Position numbers and translations under genes: made by a program. A stretch of 64,000 nt of DNA from Ascaris suum (taxonomy: Eukaryota > Nematoda > Chromadorea > Rhabditida > Ascarididae), in NCBI GenBank assembly GCA_013433145.1, contig CM024176.1, positions 11,146,520 through 11,210,519 on the forward strand. Reading direction: 5' to 3'. The notes beneath the pieces were generated by a model, which saw only the letters and a list, made by a program, of their open reading frames with translations, had not been told where the DNA came from and searched no databases. Shown piece after piece: positions 28,801 through 43,600 of the stretch (positions within the stretch are counted from its first letter, which is position 1; every line of letters begins with the position of its first letter).

Positions 28801-31800
28801 AATCGCACCAACTCACTCATTCAAAATGTCACTGTCTCGGAGCTGAATGAAAATGAGCGTAAATCGCTCCGTTCGCAAGAATCCTTCAAGTCGTCACAAA
28901 GATCATTGGCGTTCTCTGATCGGACCGATCGATACGACAGTATGCAAAGCTTGAATATACCCAGCTATGTGCTCAAAGAAGGCTCGACAGCAACAATTAC
29001 TTGTGAGCTAAATAATTTTCTCAGTCCCAGCAGTCAGATTGACTGGTTCAAGGGCAAAGTGAAAGTGGAAACAGTTGCGGGAAAAATCGATCGTATTAGC
29101 CATGATTTATTGGAGGTGCTTGTGATCTCGCATGTGGAGCTTGCCGATAGCGACCTGTACAGTATTCAAGTGGACGATCAGGTCTATCCAGTGGCCTGTA
29201 TCATCGTCGAAGAAGAGGTTGAAAAGCTGGACGAAGCGACACCTGTCTTCCTCAGCCCACCACAAACATTGTTCGTAATGGAGGGGCAACCAGCAATTAT
29301 CTCTTGCCAAGTTAGCGCACCAGGACAAAAGATCGTCTGGTGTAAGGAGAAAAAAGCGATCGACTGTAATGAAAGGTTTAAAATCGAATCCGACGATAAT
29401 GGCTTCCATCGCCTCATTATTGAGGATTCTGAGCTAGGAGATCAAGGCACTTATTGTGCCTACCTCGGCAATCAGTTCACGTCTATCACTCTTGTTGTTG
29501 AAGGTTCGCTTTAAAACTCGCTAACGTTTTCTCATTTTGCTTTTCATCTTTTCTTTTTCGTTAGCTGCTTCTTTAAGTGCGTTTCGCACTTCCTTTCGCT
29601 AAATGTGCCATGCACATTCGCACATATCTTTCACTTTTTCATTCATCAGAGTGAAAAGAAACATACCGTATAACTTTCAGTAAAGTTTCATAGGTTAGAA
29701 TTTGCCCTCTTTAAAGAGAAAGCTTTCAATGGGAGGAAGCTAATGCTATTTCCACTTCAGAGAAATTTTAGTTAATGAACAAAGCAGAGTCAAGGAAGTT
29801 GTTTTGTATCTCTTCAGCTGCAGTTGTTCATACAGTCTTCAGATCCGATTGACATCCATACTTCGTAAGAAATGACGAAAGCTCCATCCGAAAACGGGGC
29901 AACCGAGGCCTTAAAAAAGGTTATACGGTACATTCCTCGAATTCGTCTACGTTTTTCATGTTTCCTCTTTCAATGCAGCAGAAACTCACAGACAGACAGC
30001 ACCTCACAAAACAAAATATTAATCACCGGTGAATTTTTAACTCAGAGCAAATCGACGAGAAGGAGCTGACAGTAACCGCATCCGGAACTGAGAGTGAAGA
30101 GGATGATTTTCGCGAATACGTCGTTCCGCCCGGGAGTACGGCAACGATTGCGTGCGAGCTGGAAAAAAGCGATGAGATTCGCGAGTTAAGTTGGCGCAAA
30201 GATGGGACGAGTATTGTGTTCAACGATGACGCAAAAATGGAGCATGTCGTGAATGGTCTAAAGCACTATTTGGTGATTCACGACACCCAGCCAAGCGATT
30301 CGGCTAGTTACAGTGTGCGCATTAACAATGCTGAATTCAAAGTTGCGCATATGACGGTCAGCGATTATGCGACCTCAGTTGCAGGCAAACGTGCTAAACG
30401 CATCTCTAACAGCTCTTTGCAGCATTTCTAACTTCTGTTCTGCTCAAAGATCAATATTCATTTCCTTCTTTGCATGCCTTCTTGATGGCATTCATGTTTC
30501 CATTCTCTTGGCTTTTTCTGCTTGATTTTTTGCGATATCCATGCCAAGGCAGCGCTATTTGGCTCAGGTGACTGCGAATGTATGCCACTGTATGCTCTGA
30601 AATGATTACCGTAAATTCCAAGATAGTTATCCCTCAGAAGACATTGTCCCACTTCAAGAATGAGCCTTGAAAAGCCCCGGGATGTTCATGGAAGAGTCTT
30701 TCTCAAAATAGAGCCATTACCAATGCGTAGATCCGGTCATTTTGATCGGTTTGGGCAAGCTTGACTGGAATTTAATATAGATGACCAAAAGTTGCGTTGC
30801 CTCACCAACCATCCGGTGCCTTCAACAGCAAGCGCATGCGACGGTGAGCGATTTGAAGATTTGGCTACAGAACATCCGCTGAACGTGTTTAATATGGTTG
30901 TTGTCGAAGTGGCACTGTAGTAAACATTGCTTGGTTTACACGAACGCGATCATAGAGCGCAGGGTAGTGTTTTGGAAGATAGAAATTCGACTGTTATGGT
31001 TCCAAGTCGGCCACATGATGGCCAGATTCTATGAGTGGTTCAAGCTGGAGCATTTTTCACTGGCAAAGGATGGTTCACTATTGGAAAGTGATCAGCTTTT
31101 TCTCGTGTATTTGCCAGTTTAGGGCATAACGGTGGAGTTGGTATTTAGACAAGCAATTTTGATATGTTCTTGATGTAAGGCGACTAGATGAACTTATCGA
31201 TGACGCTAACTCGCTGATGGGGCATCCTATTGTATACGTTGTGTGGTGTTGATGGTGGGTAAAACAGATTCATCTATAAGTTATCCTGTGAACTCGCCGT
31301 ATTTTTCATCGCGTTCGAAGACAGTAGCCTCCAGGTCAGAAACCATTTGTGGGTCTGGGTTATGCAGCGATGCGAGCAACCAGCATTAAGAGCAGCGGAG
31401 AAAGTTTTTTCCAGGCTCATCATCAACAGTATGCAGATATGCCCTTTCGTTGCGCGTTGACGAAATTTTGTCTCATGTGGGAAATCTCCGTCGTAAATAA
31501 GGGAGCATAAAAGTTTAATTCCCTTCAAAGCAACAAACAAAATTGAGGCATACTGCGCAACTCATTTAGTTTGGTTTGTTCCGCAGCACGGTTCCCATGG
31601 GCGTCGGAGAGGTCTTAAAAATAAAAAAGGCAGTAGATTTAATAGGTCTGGGATAAAACAATAGCTAACTGCTTATGAATTAGCTCTGTAGGATTCCCAA
31701 TTGTAAACCCCGAATCGTAGTTCTGAACACTTCCAGTGAGGCCTATATGTAGTGGGGCTGGGAAGCCTGCAGTCGTTGCTCCACCTTGCCCCAATCACAA

Positions 31801-34800
31801 TAACATTTTGTTCACAGCCATGAGAAATTAGCGCCACTTGCTAATTCGGAAATAAGCGTGGTTCATGTAACAGGAGTGCCGGGTCAGCTTCTTCGTTTAT
31901 TGTGGTGCTGCTTAGAAAATTCTGATTTTTCAAACCGAATAATAGCAAAATCATGTTGGCACATTTGTAAATATGTGCGTGTCCGCTCATGTGTCTGTCT
32001 TTCTAGTAGTTAAAACATGGGAACCACTAAGTTTAGAGGTGCGAATTTTGACGGATATGATGAACGCTTATGAGGGGCACTTCTTATGATACATTTCACG
32101 CTGATCCTTCAAAGAAATTGCGCGTGTTTTGCGCTCATGAGACTTTCATTTCACGCTCGCGTTCAGATCAAAGAAAAATCAGTCCTTTATAGGTGACTTA
32201 TGCGAGAGGTTGGATCCATTTAAATATGGGGCAATGTTCCGCATATTTTAGTACAACATGTGAAAGTGGCCAATCAAATGAAATAAATGTGAGTGCCAAC
32301 TTATGAAACAAGAAGCGTGTGACACTTCCTTTCGACACCAGCTCTTCTGATATGCTTCTCTACTTGTTTAAGAACTGCTAAGTGCCGTCTACAAATTTCG
32401 GAGCATACTTTAGTGAAAACATCCTAGCTCGGTGGATTGTAACTGCGTCAAATTTACATATTGCTTGCATCCGTCTGCTAAGCTAATTTTCGTCTTTGAC
32501 GATGAGAATTTAGAGAATATACTTTGCAGCGTTGGAAAGCTTGAAGGCTCTGCAATTCGAAACCAAATGCAGATGTTTTCTATACTCCTTGGAGGTCATT
32601 TAGAAATTTACGTCAACGAATGGCGTTTCAGAAGAATTCATGGGGTATCTCATCCCTTTCCCCTTTACCCCCTTAAAAATGCTAGGACGTGTTTTCTTCA
32701 GACTCTTGCTTTCAGCGCCTCTGATTATGAGGCATGGTTTGAAAATACGGAATTTACTGTTTTTTCTCCGGATGATGCGATTTAGTCCCACAGGACACCG
32801 AGTACACTGAAAAAAGTCTTCCTTTGTGCCAAACGAAAGTTTATTCAAACAAGTAATTTCTGAAACTTACATTGTTGGGCTTCGGAACTGCCATATCGCG
32901 CAGGTCCTGCATAACAGAAGTAGCATTCAAGTAGAGGCAGCTCTTGGTCTTCAGATCTCTGACTACGAAATCGTTCCGATAGTCAATAACTTGCCGTGTT
33001 CCTTCGTATCAAAGCAGCGCATTCTTCATTCTCTAGTAACATTCTTAATTGTTACTCTTCTCATCTCGTCCCCTTGCGAGGTTCGTTTCTTGTTTTCTAT
33101 AACAATTCAAGGCAGAAGCTAACAATTTTATCGCGTTGACGAATGATGTAATATTGTAGACGATAGTGGGGTCTGTTCGTCAATGCTTTGAATTTGCGTT
33201 TCATCGTTGCGCCCCCTATGTTTTAAATCGAGTGTGGTTAAAATATATATTAAAGAAGGTCGATCGCAAAACAGTGGTAGATGGAATTAAACAAAACCTC
33301 TTTTGATGTGAATGCAAGGATAAGCAGATAGGTCAAGAGATGCACGCAGTGAGTGTTTTTCATTATGCTATCTCCGAGCATGAACTTCTTGGTATAAGCA
33401 CAGGAAGGTGTTCTGTTAAACTGCAGGATTATACCTTGCTACACATTGCATTTCGTTGATGTCGGACGCAACAGCTTCAGGTAATTTGAAACAGCGATCC
33501 CCCACTACGTGACATTGAATTAAGCGTCCAAAGGTTGTCGGTTCTGCGGAATTTGCAGATTCGTTTAGGTGATGGAGTATAAAGGAGGTGGGTGATACTA
33601 TCGTGAAAATTTCTTATTAAGCCATAAAGTCGCTCCGAATCAATAGGGCACTTCCGAGATTTCGAGGAAAAATGTGGGAAAAAGCAAAACTTTTGGAGTT
33701 TTCAGAGTCTATCTAAGCCAGCCTAACGAGTCACCAAAGACTTTCAGGAATGAGATACCGAATTCTGATAAGACAATTAAGACAACAGTGCTATCAAACT
33801 CCATTTTTGCTGCTTAAGAGGTGGCATTTCTCAGTTTGCCGATAATCTAGCAGATTCAACCAGATCTAGTTAACAGGAAACAGTGAAAAGTTAGGAGCCA
33901 ACGTCAGCCAACTCCGAATCATAGCCAGTGTCAGTAATGCGCATACTCACATAAGCATTCAGCGTTGTTCGTGTTCAACACCGAAAAGCACCTAACCTGG
34001 TCATTTCAGACGCATTTTGCACTAAATCAATATTCTGCTTCGATGTTTTTTCTGAAAGTAAAGGGCCGGCAAGACCCGCTGTGAGTATATTCACATGGGT
34101 GAAGTTACTTTGGAAATAATCCATCCAGTCGTCTTTCTCCACTATGGAATCTGTTTTAGTGGCGCACACCATTATTTGAACATACGATGCATAGAAGTGG
34201 AAAAAAAAACAGGGCTGACGAATGCAATTGGTGCGCACATTAAATTCTGGCGACAAAGATCCATCAATAAAAAAGGAGTGGATGTATTATGTAAAATATC
34301 GCATATATATATCCCTCGTCATTACTCATGATCATTCCAACTCTACGACTTTACCACGACTTAATTTGATTGAATCTACGACGGATTATTCGTCCTGATG
34401 GGCTTGAGACGTTAAGAAATAGCTGGTGAGGTCGACTGTTAGATTGAGATCCAGAAATCTATCTGTTATCCAATTTGAAAATCACATTAAGAACGATAAG
34501 AAATTGTGTTGTTGCATTTATTTGGCCACTTCTGCCCTCGTAAATGCACTGCTTTTTCTTTTTCTCCCAAAAGCATTGTTGGCAGCACGATGTGGCAGAG
34601 AAGACGAGCAGTAAAAAATCATATACACAAGATCGTCTTCTCCGGCTTCCAAATTCTCGAGTTTTTGAGAAATCGCCATTCAAAAATTTAGAAAAACCCC
34701 TTCATCTTGTTTCTTATGTAATGGCGTTGGAAGCAAATGGTCTGAGCAAAAGTTCGTTTCTAATGAAATGTCAACAAAATGAATTGCAATTGCGATTTGA

Positions 34801-37800
34801 TTGAATCTCGTTGTTTTCAGAGCATAAAACAGATTGTAAGAAATGGTTTTAATGAGTTTTCGGCACGTTTCTGTTAAATAGCCACGCATAACGCTTTCTC
34901 ATCATAACACATTCATAACAAATCGGCACGAATAAAGAAAAAAAAGCGAAAATGTTAGCAAAAAACAGTAGAAGTTTCGAACTTGATAGCAACAAACTTT
35001 GAAGCTGTTGCGAACTGTGACAGGAACACTTCCCAACCTCGTAAGCACAATGCTCCGAGAAATTCCCGTCGTCTTCCTAATATATTACTATGAAAAGATC
35101 CTGACAGCAAGTAGCTGCTGCAATTCGACATCACTACTGGAAAACAGGAATTCAAAAACCTATCACAGTTTCAACGATTTGGTTTATGGAAATTGCCGAC
35201 TAAACGCTATTGCAAGGAAAGGATAATTTTTCGTTTTTTTTTATTTCACGAAAAGATTAACGATAGCACATCATTGCGCTAGAGCGCTTCTTATTTGCAT
35301 TGCGAAATAAAGAGGAACGAAATGCACAAGAAGAGACCACGCTTTACTAAAACTGTTTGTCGATCATGATTAAATTAGGTTAAAACTGAAATATCTTCCA
35401 CTGTGCAGTTCTAATTACTTGCAAGAAAATCTAGTTTCGGGATGTTATCTTTGAGTAGTGTTCACTTCCGAAAGTGGTATTTTTGAAAATTTTCGGCGTT
35501 ACTGAGAATCGATTCGTTAAAGACGTGCCATCGCTAAAAGCTCGAAACGGGAAAGTGCTTTTGAATAAGCAGATCACACGTTCAGGAAGATAATAGCAGA
35601 TCAACGTGTACCTCAGCCACGCGTAAAAGATGTGAGAGGAGGGGACTGCCGCATTGACGTCCAGTGGAACAAAATTTAAAAGTGTCCAGGGAGACGACTT
35701 TTGGGGATATGGCATCAAAATTTCTAGGAAAAGCTCGAAGTGACTCAATTAACTTCCAGTTAAAAGGCCCCCTATTCACCAAAGCGTCCGGCGATGCACT
35801 CTATAGTCCGGTGCAGTGGACTAGTTGAAAGAACAATATTTTCAAATTCTTGATGTCTTTGTCACGACTTTGGCGTTGAGGGCAGGGGGGGGGGGGGGGG
35901 GGGGGGGGCATATGCATGCATCTCCTTTTGCACTCCAGAATAATGAATGTATATTGATGCAATTTCACCCAGTCTAACTTCAGCGCACCTCTTACATGAA
36001 CGCAATCCTTACAACTGAGTTCCTCTTCAAGGCCATACTGCTATTAGCATCGCGCTTAGGAAAGTAGCATTCCCGAGGGATAGGGGACAACGTTTCATTC
36101 ATATATTCTCCCTCACGTCGTCGATTCTTTTTCTCAGTACATATTGAAATAAGAATTTCAAAGTATGCCATTGCAGCAAAAACCCAGTTTTTCCATACAT
36201 CCATCGATTAGACGTTGGTGAAAATGTAGCAGTGGGATTGCTGCGTCAGAAACCACAGCGCACTAAAACATGAACTCTAGGGGAGATGGTGGCCGAAGAA
36301 ACGCTCGTGCCGGTGGGTGCATCAGCGTCGATTCACTGCGAAACCATCACGCAGCAGTTTTCGTTGAAGTGGCAAAAAGACCGTCGACCACTACCGGTCG
36401 ATGAACGGTACGAATGCTCCGATTCAGCGGATGGGCGCGAGCATACGCTTACGATACATGGAGTTCGCCAAAGCGACGAAGGTGAATACGGTGTTATTAT
36501 TGCGGACTCCTATACAGCCGTTACGAGGATCACAGTTATCGGTTAGCGCTCTCATCCTTTGGCTTACTAGCGCACAAGGACGAATCAATTTATTTATAGT
36601 CCAGCAATTGAGAGAAGACCCGGATGCTGTAGCAAAATGTTTCTCCAGTCGTTTTCTATTCAGTAGTTGTTTTTTTTCACGCTTGTTGTCGAAAGTTTTC
36701 TGATCTAAAAGGTTCTATCCTCTTTCATGACTTCTTGTTCTCCGAAATCGTATTAATCAGAAACGGGTGAAATTGACATTTTTTTTCGCAATTGCACATG
36801 ACGTCGTCGTTCAGCAAGCCTCTTCTTTCATCATCGATTACCTTTTCGATTAAGAACAAACTGGTAGCAAGCTATTTTCACAGCCACTCCCACTTCGATG
36901 GCTTCCTGCATCATTCGATTAGTAATCTTCCCAAAGCACATTGTTAAGTGGCTGACAATATAGCGTTTCTGGATAACCTAGCCTGGTGAAGTATGCATGA
37001 GCATTAATCTTTAATAAGTGACAGAAGGTGAAATGGAACTGTGGGAGCGCTCTTTTCTGGAATTTGTTGTACTTAATGCTGGAACGTCCGTGCAGAAATT
37101 GTTCGTTTACAGACTAGCGTTGGATCAGAGATCTTGCCGAATAGTGATTTAAGGGGAAACCAACAAGCCTCTGCTTTTTCAGATTCGGATTACCAGTTAA
37201 TGCGAGGTGAAGAAGCACACGTTTCACAGCACATTGACGTTCCATTACGACGACCGACGGTATTTGGTGAAGTTACTGTGAACGTGGCAGAAGAACACGA
37301 AGCCATCGTCTACGATGAATATGAAATTTGCGATAGCCACGAATATTTCGATTTACATTTTCGAACGCAATCGATTGAAGTACCTGTTGTCATCAGAAAG
37401 CGGCGTTCCGAATCGGTGGCCTTATCCTATGATTCAAGAGAATCCTCAGCTGCCACAATGGAAGAAAAGGTCGTAGACATCGAAATAATTCGTTGCGAAA
37501 CATCGGCCACAAGCGATGAATTTATCGAGCACAAGAAGGCGCTGATTGAGACGGCGCTGAGTTCCGTTGATACACAGTACGAGTTCACACGGTGGCAGAA
37601 GGCGGTCCAAGAAGTTGTTGTGTCTGAGTCGCGAAACATCAAGGCACTGCGTGCGATGAGTGTTGACAGTACCGACTACGAAGTGAGCATCGAATGTGCG
37701 CCGTTCTATGGCCGAGTTACGATGGTTGAGAAAACGCTCGCTCCAACACCTTGCGCGAGCGCATCGATCCACATCGCAGAGCGTTTAGTCGACGTGGACT

Positions 37801-40584
37801 TGTCCTTCTCAAGAGCCCATGGTATGTGTGTAGAGATAACCAGAAAACTGCTAAGGCTAATCGGTATTCATTTAACTGTGCGCAGTACACGTAGTGAGAC
37901 TGTTGAGGTAGGACGTATGGTAGAACGTGTTTCAGAAAACCAACAAGTTTCAGTAATTATCGTCTCACCACCGCCACCCACAGAGCTGAATTGTGCTACA
38001 AGCAGTTTTGCACAGAGTGATCTCTGTGCTGAACTACATGCAGATTGCACTTGCATGATGAACATTTCAACAATTCGGCGTGCAGCCAACGAAGCGGCTA
38101 ATGTGGCACGATTACAAGAAGCAGCTTTTATAGAAACGGGAAGCGAAGTGACCTTTGAGCGCATTCCTGCCGAACAGTTGCTTGTTGCAACTGTCACAAC
38201 ATATCCACCACCACTCCTGGGCAAGGCATCGGCTAATTTCGCCTTTACAAAATTGAACCAATGGCTTAACTCGTTAGTCGTTCGTGAAATAACCTTACGG
38301 ATTGTACGGAAGGTTATTAGACGGTATAATGAATATTTACGTTTGAAAGCGACAACATTAGAAGAAAGCAATGTTGACGTCAATTTCAAGCATGAATTTG
38401 TTAATCAAACAGGTGAAATTATACTCATCTCTCAACCACCTCCAATAAAAGCTCAAGTTAAAGCCGAGTTTGCATGGCAAGAATCATGCTTTTCGTTCTG
38501 CTCAGCCGTTATACGCGAACTTGAATGCCATTTTGTCACGAAAGTGATAACCAGAGAAAGCGATTCTGTTCGTCTGAGTGCGGCAACACTTGAGGAAGTT
38601 GACCTCGAGGTCGTACTGGGACGTGGGCTAGAGGAGGAGCACTTACTTATTAGTTTCTTATCTCAACTACCACCAGAAAAAGCTAAATTAACGGCTAATA
38701 TTGCATGGCAGGAAATGGACTATTCCTTCGACTCGGTTATCGATCAACACGTACAGCTGAACATTCTCGTGAAGCTAGTGACAAATGCATTCACTTCTAT
38801 GTGTTTACGCGCGACAACAATTGAAGAGGGTCAATTCAGTGTCTTTATGAGTCGGAGGCCAATTCAAGATGAGGTCTTCGTTACAGTTATTGCTCCTCAA
38901 CCACCGATGATCGCAAGAGTCTGCACTCATTTCGTCTGGCAGCAATCCGAATTTTCGTTTGATTCCTCGGTCATCCACGAGGTGCAGTACTCACTAGTAA
39001 CCAAAGCTGTAAACAAGTCATGCACTTCCATGGCCTTAAGGGCAACAGTACAGGAGGAAAGAGAGATCGGTATCACCATGGAACGCACACCACATCAGGA
39101 AGAGACATTGGCTACCCTCATCTGCCGTCGACCGCAGGAGAAGGCAAAATTAATGCGTGACTTTGCGTGGGAGGAAATGGATTTTTCTTTCGGTTTCGCT
39201 GTTGGCCAACACGTCGAGTTCAACTTTCTTACAAAAGTATTCATCGAGGCATTCGCTTCGATGCGACTCCATGCAACAATGCTGGAAGACGGAGAATTTG
39301 GTGTCCTTGTTAGACGCAAGGCAGACCAAGAGGAAATTCGTGTCTCCATCCTTGCTCCTGTCTCACCAGCACTAGCGGTGGTTCGTGCTGGCTTTGTGTG
39401 GCAGCAAACTCAGTTTTCCTTCGACTCGGCTGTCGTCCGCGAAATACAGTTCGTTATAGTGACAAAAGCTATAAACAGAACGGGCACTTCCATGTCTTTA
39501 CGTGCAGCAGCAATGGAAGAAGGCGAATTCGATGCTGTTTTGGCGCGGCAACCGCATGATGAGCGAATATATGCATCTTTCATCTCTTATCTTTCACCAG
39601 TGAAGAGTGAGCGACGGGCTGATTTCGCGTTGCAGGAAGTGAGCTTTTCATTCGACTCAACTACCACTCGTCAAATAGAATTCGATGTCGTCGAAAAAAT
39701 CTTCAACAAAGCACGCATTTCCTTGCAGTTGCATGAGGCAACTCTGCAAGAGGTGGGTTTTTGCGCACTTCTTGATCGCGAGTTGTTTCAAGAAGCTGAA
39801 TGCGTTGCGATTTTGTCTCCACCTTCACGGACTGCGACCGAGGCGAGGACCGAGTTAGCATGGCAAGAAAGCGATTTTTCTCTCCACTCAGCCGTCGCTA
39901 GGGAAATACAACTTGGCTTTGCCCCGAAAAGCGTTAGTAAATCTCGCGCTTCAATGCAGCTGCGCGCGACCACACTGGAAGAAGGCGAATTTCACATTGC
40001 TATGGAACGCAAATCAGATGAGGATGAAGTACTTGTAAAAGTACTTTCCTATCTACAGTCCGTGCAGACCACTACGCATATGTTGATCTCGGAGATCTCA
40101 GAAGACATCGAGTTCCTACAAACGTCTCGCGAAGAGGAATGCGTCACCATTTTAAAAGAAATCTTCACCGACGAAGGTTTGGGTTTGTTGCTCCTTGCAT
40201 TTGGCTTTACAACGGAAGAATGTCCCACAGCGTGCAATTGCAGACACATGTGCTTATAACGGCTTTGCAAACTCAACGCATTCAACAATTATATTCCTAA
40301 CAGGAATCCTTCGAAATTAATGCAATTAGGGGATCGCGCCTGGCTCACATAATGTAAAAAAAAAATGCCTATGATGAGAAAAACTGCGTTCTACAAACCA
40401 AGATGAGTTCTGAGATGGTGACAACAATACCGGAAATAGTAATCCTTAGAAGTTCAAATGCAGTGCTTTCTATTCCGCAGCTAATATTTTGTTTCGGACA
40501 AAGGGAATTAAGCTTTTCATGGGTAATGTTAATTGTTATAACCAGGGAGAACTGGCGATAACGAAGCTAGATACGTGACCTATT

Positions 40585-40674
<90 letters not shown>

Positions 40675-43600
40675 ACTGCGCAAGGCTCCTGCCAATCTCC
40701 AAATTGCTTCGTTTATCCGTTATAGTGTTCTTGGATATAATATAAGATTGCAAGATTTACCGATAGTCGTTGCACTTGCAGGCTTAGCCATAGGTGTAGT
40801 AGCTGTAGAGCACAAATGATAAATCATGAACCGAAGTCCCACGTTATGCTCCGTTGTTTTTTTGTGGGCAGCGATCGTTGGGAAGCTTGTATGCATCGCA
40901 ATTATTGGCAGCGGTTTGTTGCGCCTTTTTCTCACGGTTTAGTTATCTCATCACGACATTTCGGAGCATTTTTCGACGAAAATTTCCTTGCAAAAAACGA
41001 TCTTTTGGAAGAAGTGAGTTCCGTTTACCTCAGTTGTGGGGAAGAATTGAATTTTGGAAGATCATGATACAGAAGCGTACTTTATCTTGAAAGTTGCAGT
41101 ACCCCGTCTTCTGCTTGTTCCAACAGTGCCGAAAAATACGGCAAGTGCTCTCTGTTTTCTGTCGCTGGCAAGTCATACTCAGCATCCAAGACTTATTGCT
41201 ACTAGTAATGGGGTGTTGATCATTTGCTGAAAAGATTCGCAGCATATAGTAATCGAATCTTTCGTTGTCTAACCGCCAACTGAAGGATTTGCAGCCTGAA
41301 GTGGCAGAAAGTATGTCGGCTGCGTTTGCTCATGGGTATTAACAAGCCTAAACGCATAGAGAGTTTATGCAAAGCGATGTGCAGCATAAGGAATAGCGGT
41401 CGTGCTCAACGAGGTATTAGAGGTCTAATGGTGACAGTCGTTTCGATAGATTGTTATGTGCAGAAAAAGAAAGTGGGATGTAGGAAGGTGAAGCGCGTCC
41501 AGACTTTTGTAACAAGCTGAGTGAATGAAGCTCTGATACACCAAGATTGTCTTCAAAATTCATGAAGTGAATGTTTTGTTGCGAACGTCTCCTGCCTTTA
41601 TGCCGCTTCCGCATGCCACTACAGTAACTACGCAAAGCCAAGTGCGGCTGGTCAGTTCTCTGTCAAAGTGTATGAAAGATATGGCAGATTTTGGTGTAAC
41701 TGGCAATCGTTTTGAACGAAGTGCCAAAATTTCACTGCGAGCTGTTTGCGGCTTGAACATTTTTGCGAGTTGATTCGAAAATTCTGAAGAAAATTGAAGG
41801 ACTCTACGGATTTTCATCGGGGGTAGCAGAAGATTTAGAGGGCCAGATTCCACCGATTATTTAGTTAGTTCATGAAAACAGAGATCCTAAGCAAGTTGAG
41901 TCGTACAAGACTATTTCTTCCAAAGAGAATGAATTTCCTATCAAGATGCCTTTGGATGGTCAGAAAGCTTTTTTTCTTGTTCGTTTTCATGGTTTCGCTT
42001 CCAGACGTATCTACAGCTGAGGACAGTCTATCGACTTCATCACAAGGCCTTCCTTACACACAGCCGCAGTTTATACAGAAGCTTTCCGAAGTTTACGAAC
42101 TAGACGAGGAAATGAGCTTCACCTTCAAGTGTATCGTTGGTGGTGTGCCAACACCTTCAGTTCGTTGGCTTATCAACGATAACCTCATTTCCGAGGATAG
42201 GTTGGTAAAATTGGTTAACTTTAGGAATATTTAAGACCTTATGTGTATACTCCCATTCTCTTGCTGAGGTTCAAGTATAACTGTGCGTCGTATGCCGGAC
42301 GTGAATTTGCGCAGATTCATCTTTGCGAGGTTAGGAAAATATTTGGGAAAATTGCCTGTGCTTCTTGTACCATTTCGGAAACCGAATGCTTTAAAAGAAG
42401 ACGCTCTCTGCATCTGCGGTGGCTACAGAATGATAATGATAAAACTTTTATGTACTTTTATGTTTACCAGTGGTCCATAGTATTCACTTCTGGTTTATAA
42501 CATGATCGATTTTATCTCTAACGTAACATTCAGCATCATGCTACTGTAATGTGCCATAGGCTTGCGCTGGCATACCTTGATTGCTGCAGCGTAGACAGGG
42601 GTATAAAACACTGACCTTGTTGTAGGAAGTTCTTGTGTTCCTTCCAACCCTGATCGGCTATTTTCCAGTTTCTCCAAAGTATGCTACAGTTCAGTTCCCA
42701 TTTCAAAATAAATGGCAAGCTATCTATCTCTCTGGCAAACGCCGAATACGATCTGTAAAATGTGTACATATGTCTTAAAATTCTTCGAGGGTCTTTATGT
42801 TCTGGTCACGCTGCTACAATAGTGGCATATAACAACTGCGTTTAGGATGTGCGTTCTAAAATGCTAGAGTAACTGCTGAGTGAATATGCAACCTACTTTT
42901 GCTCAGGAAAGACTCGCGCATTTTATACTACGATGAAATTATCCACTTCTTTGTAAAGCTGGAGTTGTGTGGGACGTCGCAAATTTATCAACATGTAGAG
43001 TATACTGTTTGAGCAACGTGAGCATGGTTGCTGAGGATGGGATTTATCTTCTCAAAACGAAGTCTCTTAACCGAAGCTGGGACGGCACACTCGTTTGCGA
43101 AGCATCGAATTCGTTCGGCTCAGTGCGTTCGACGTCCACTATTGTAATAAAAAGTGAGTGGATTTTTAGTAGCATGCGTGGAACATTAAAGAAAAATCGT
43201 TTCTCATAAAAGCAAAGAAAATGGTTTTCACACGCTGTTCAGGCATACCATTTCAATATATTTTATGGTTGACCGCATGTGTTTTGTTCACTATCTTTCC
43301 TTTCCTTCGTTAGTCTCTTGAATTTCGCCTCAGACAATTAGTTGTAAAAGCCCAAACCGAAATTGACATTTGTTCTGATGCCCATTTCAGCAGCAGGTGA
43401 TGTTTTCCTTTGCTGCTGGATTTCACCGAGTTCCGACATTTCATGAAACGGAAATGATGTTAGTGTTCGATGGAGAAATTGAGTCTCGAGTTGGTGCCTT
43501 GAATGAGAGACCATTTGAAGAAGATAACCAAGGTCTGCACAGCAGTGGAAACATACAAAATTTCAATTAAGATAAAAGCATTTTTAATGGTGTTATGCAA

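Noticed and set aside
30898..31122. Open frame with a WFK-like segment recalling a mariner transposase
   Set aside because: Only a few residues match. There is no catalytic region, terminal inverted repeat or TA duplication that I can see.
37427..39973. Several minus-strand frames within exon 31 (up to 173 codons)
   Set aside because: They lie opposite the strong coding frame of exon 31 and have no family resemblance.
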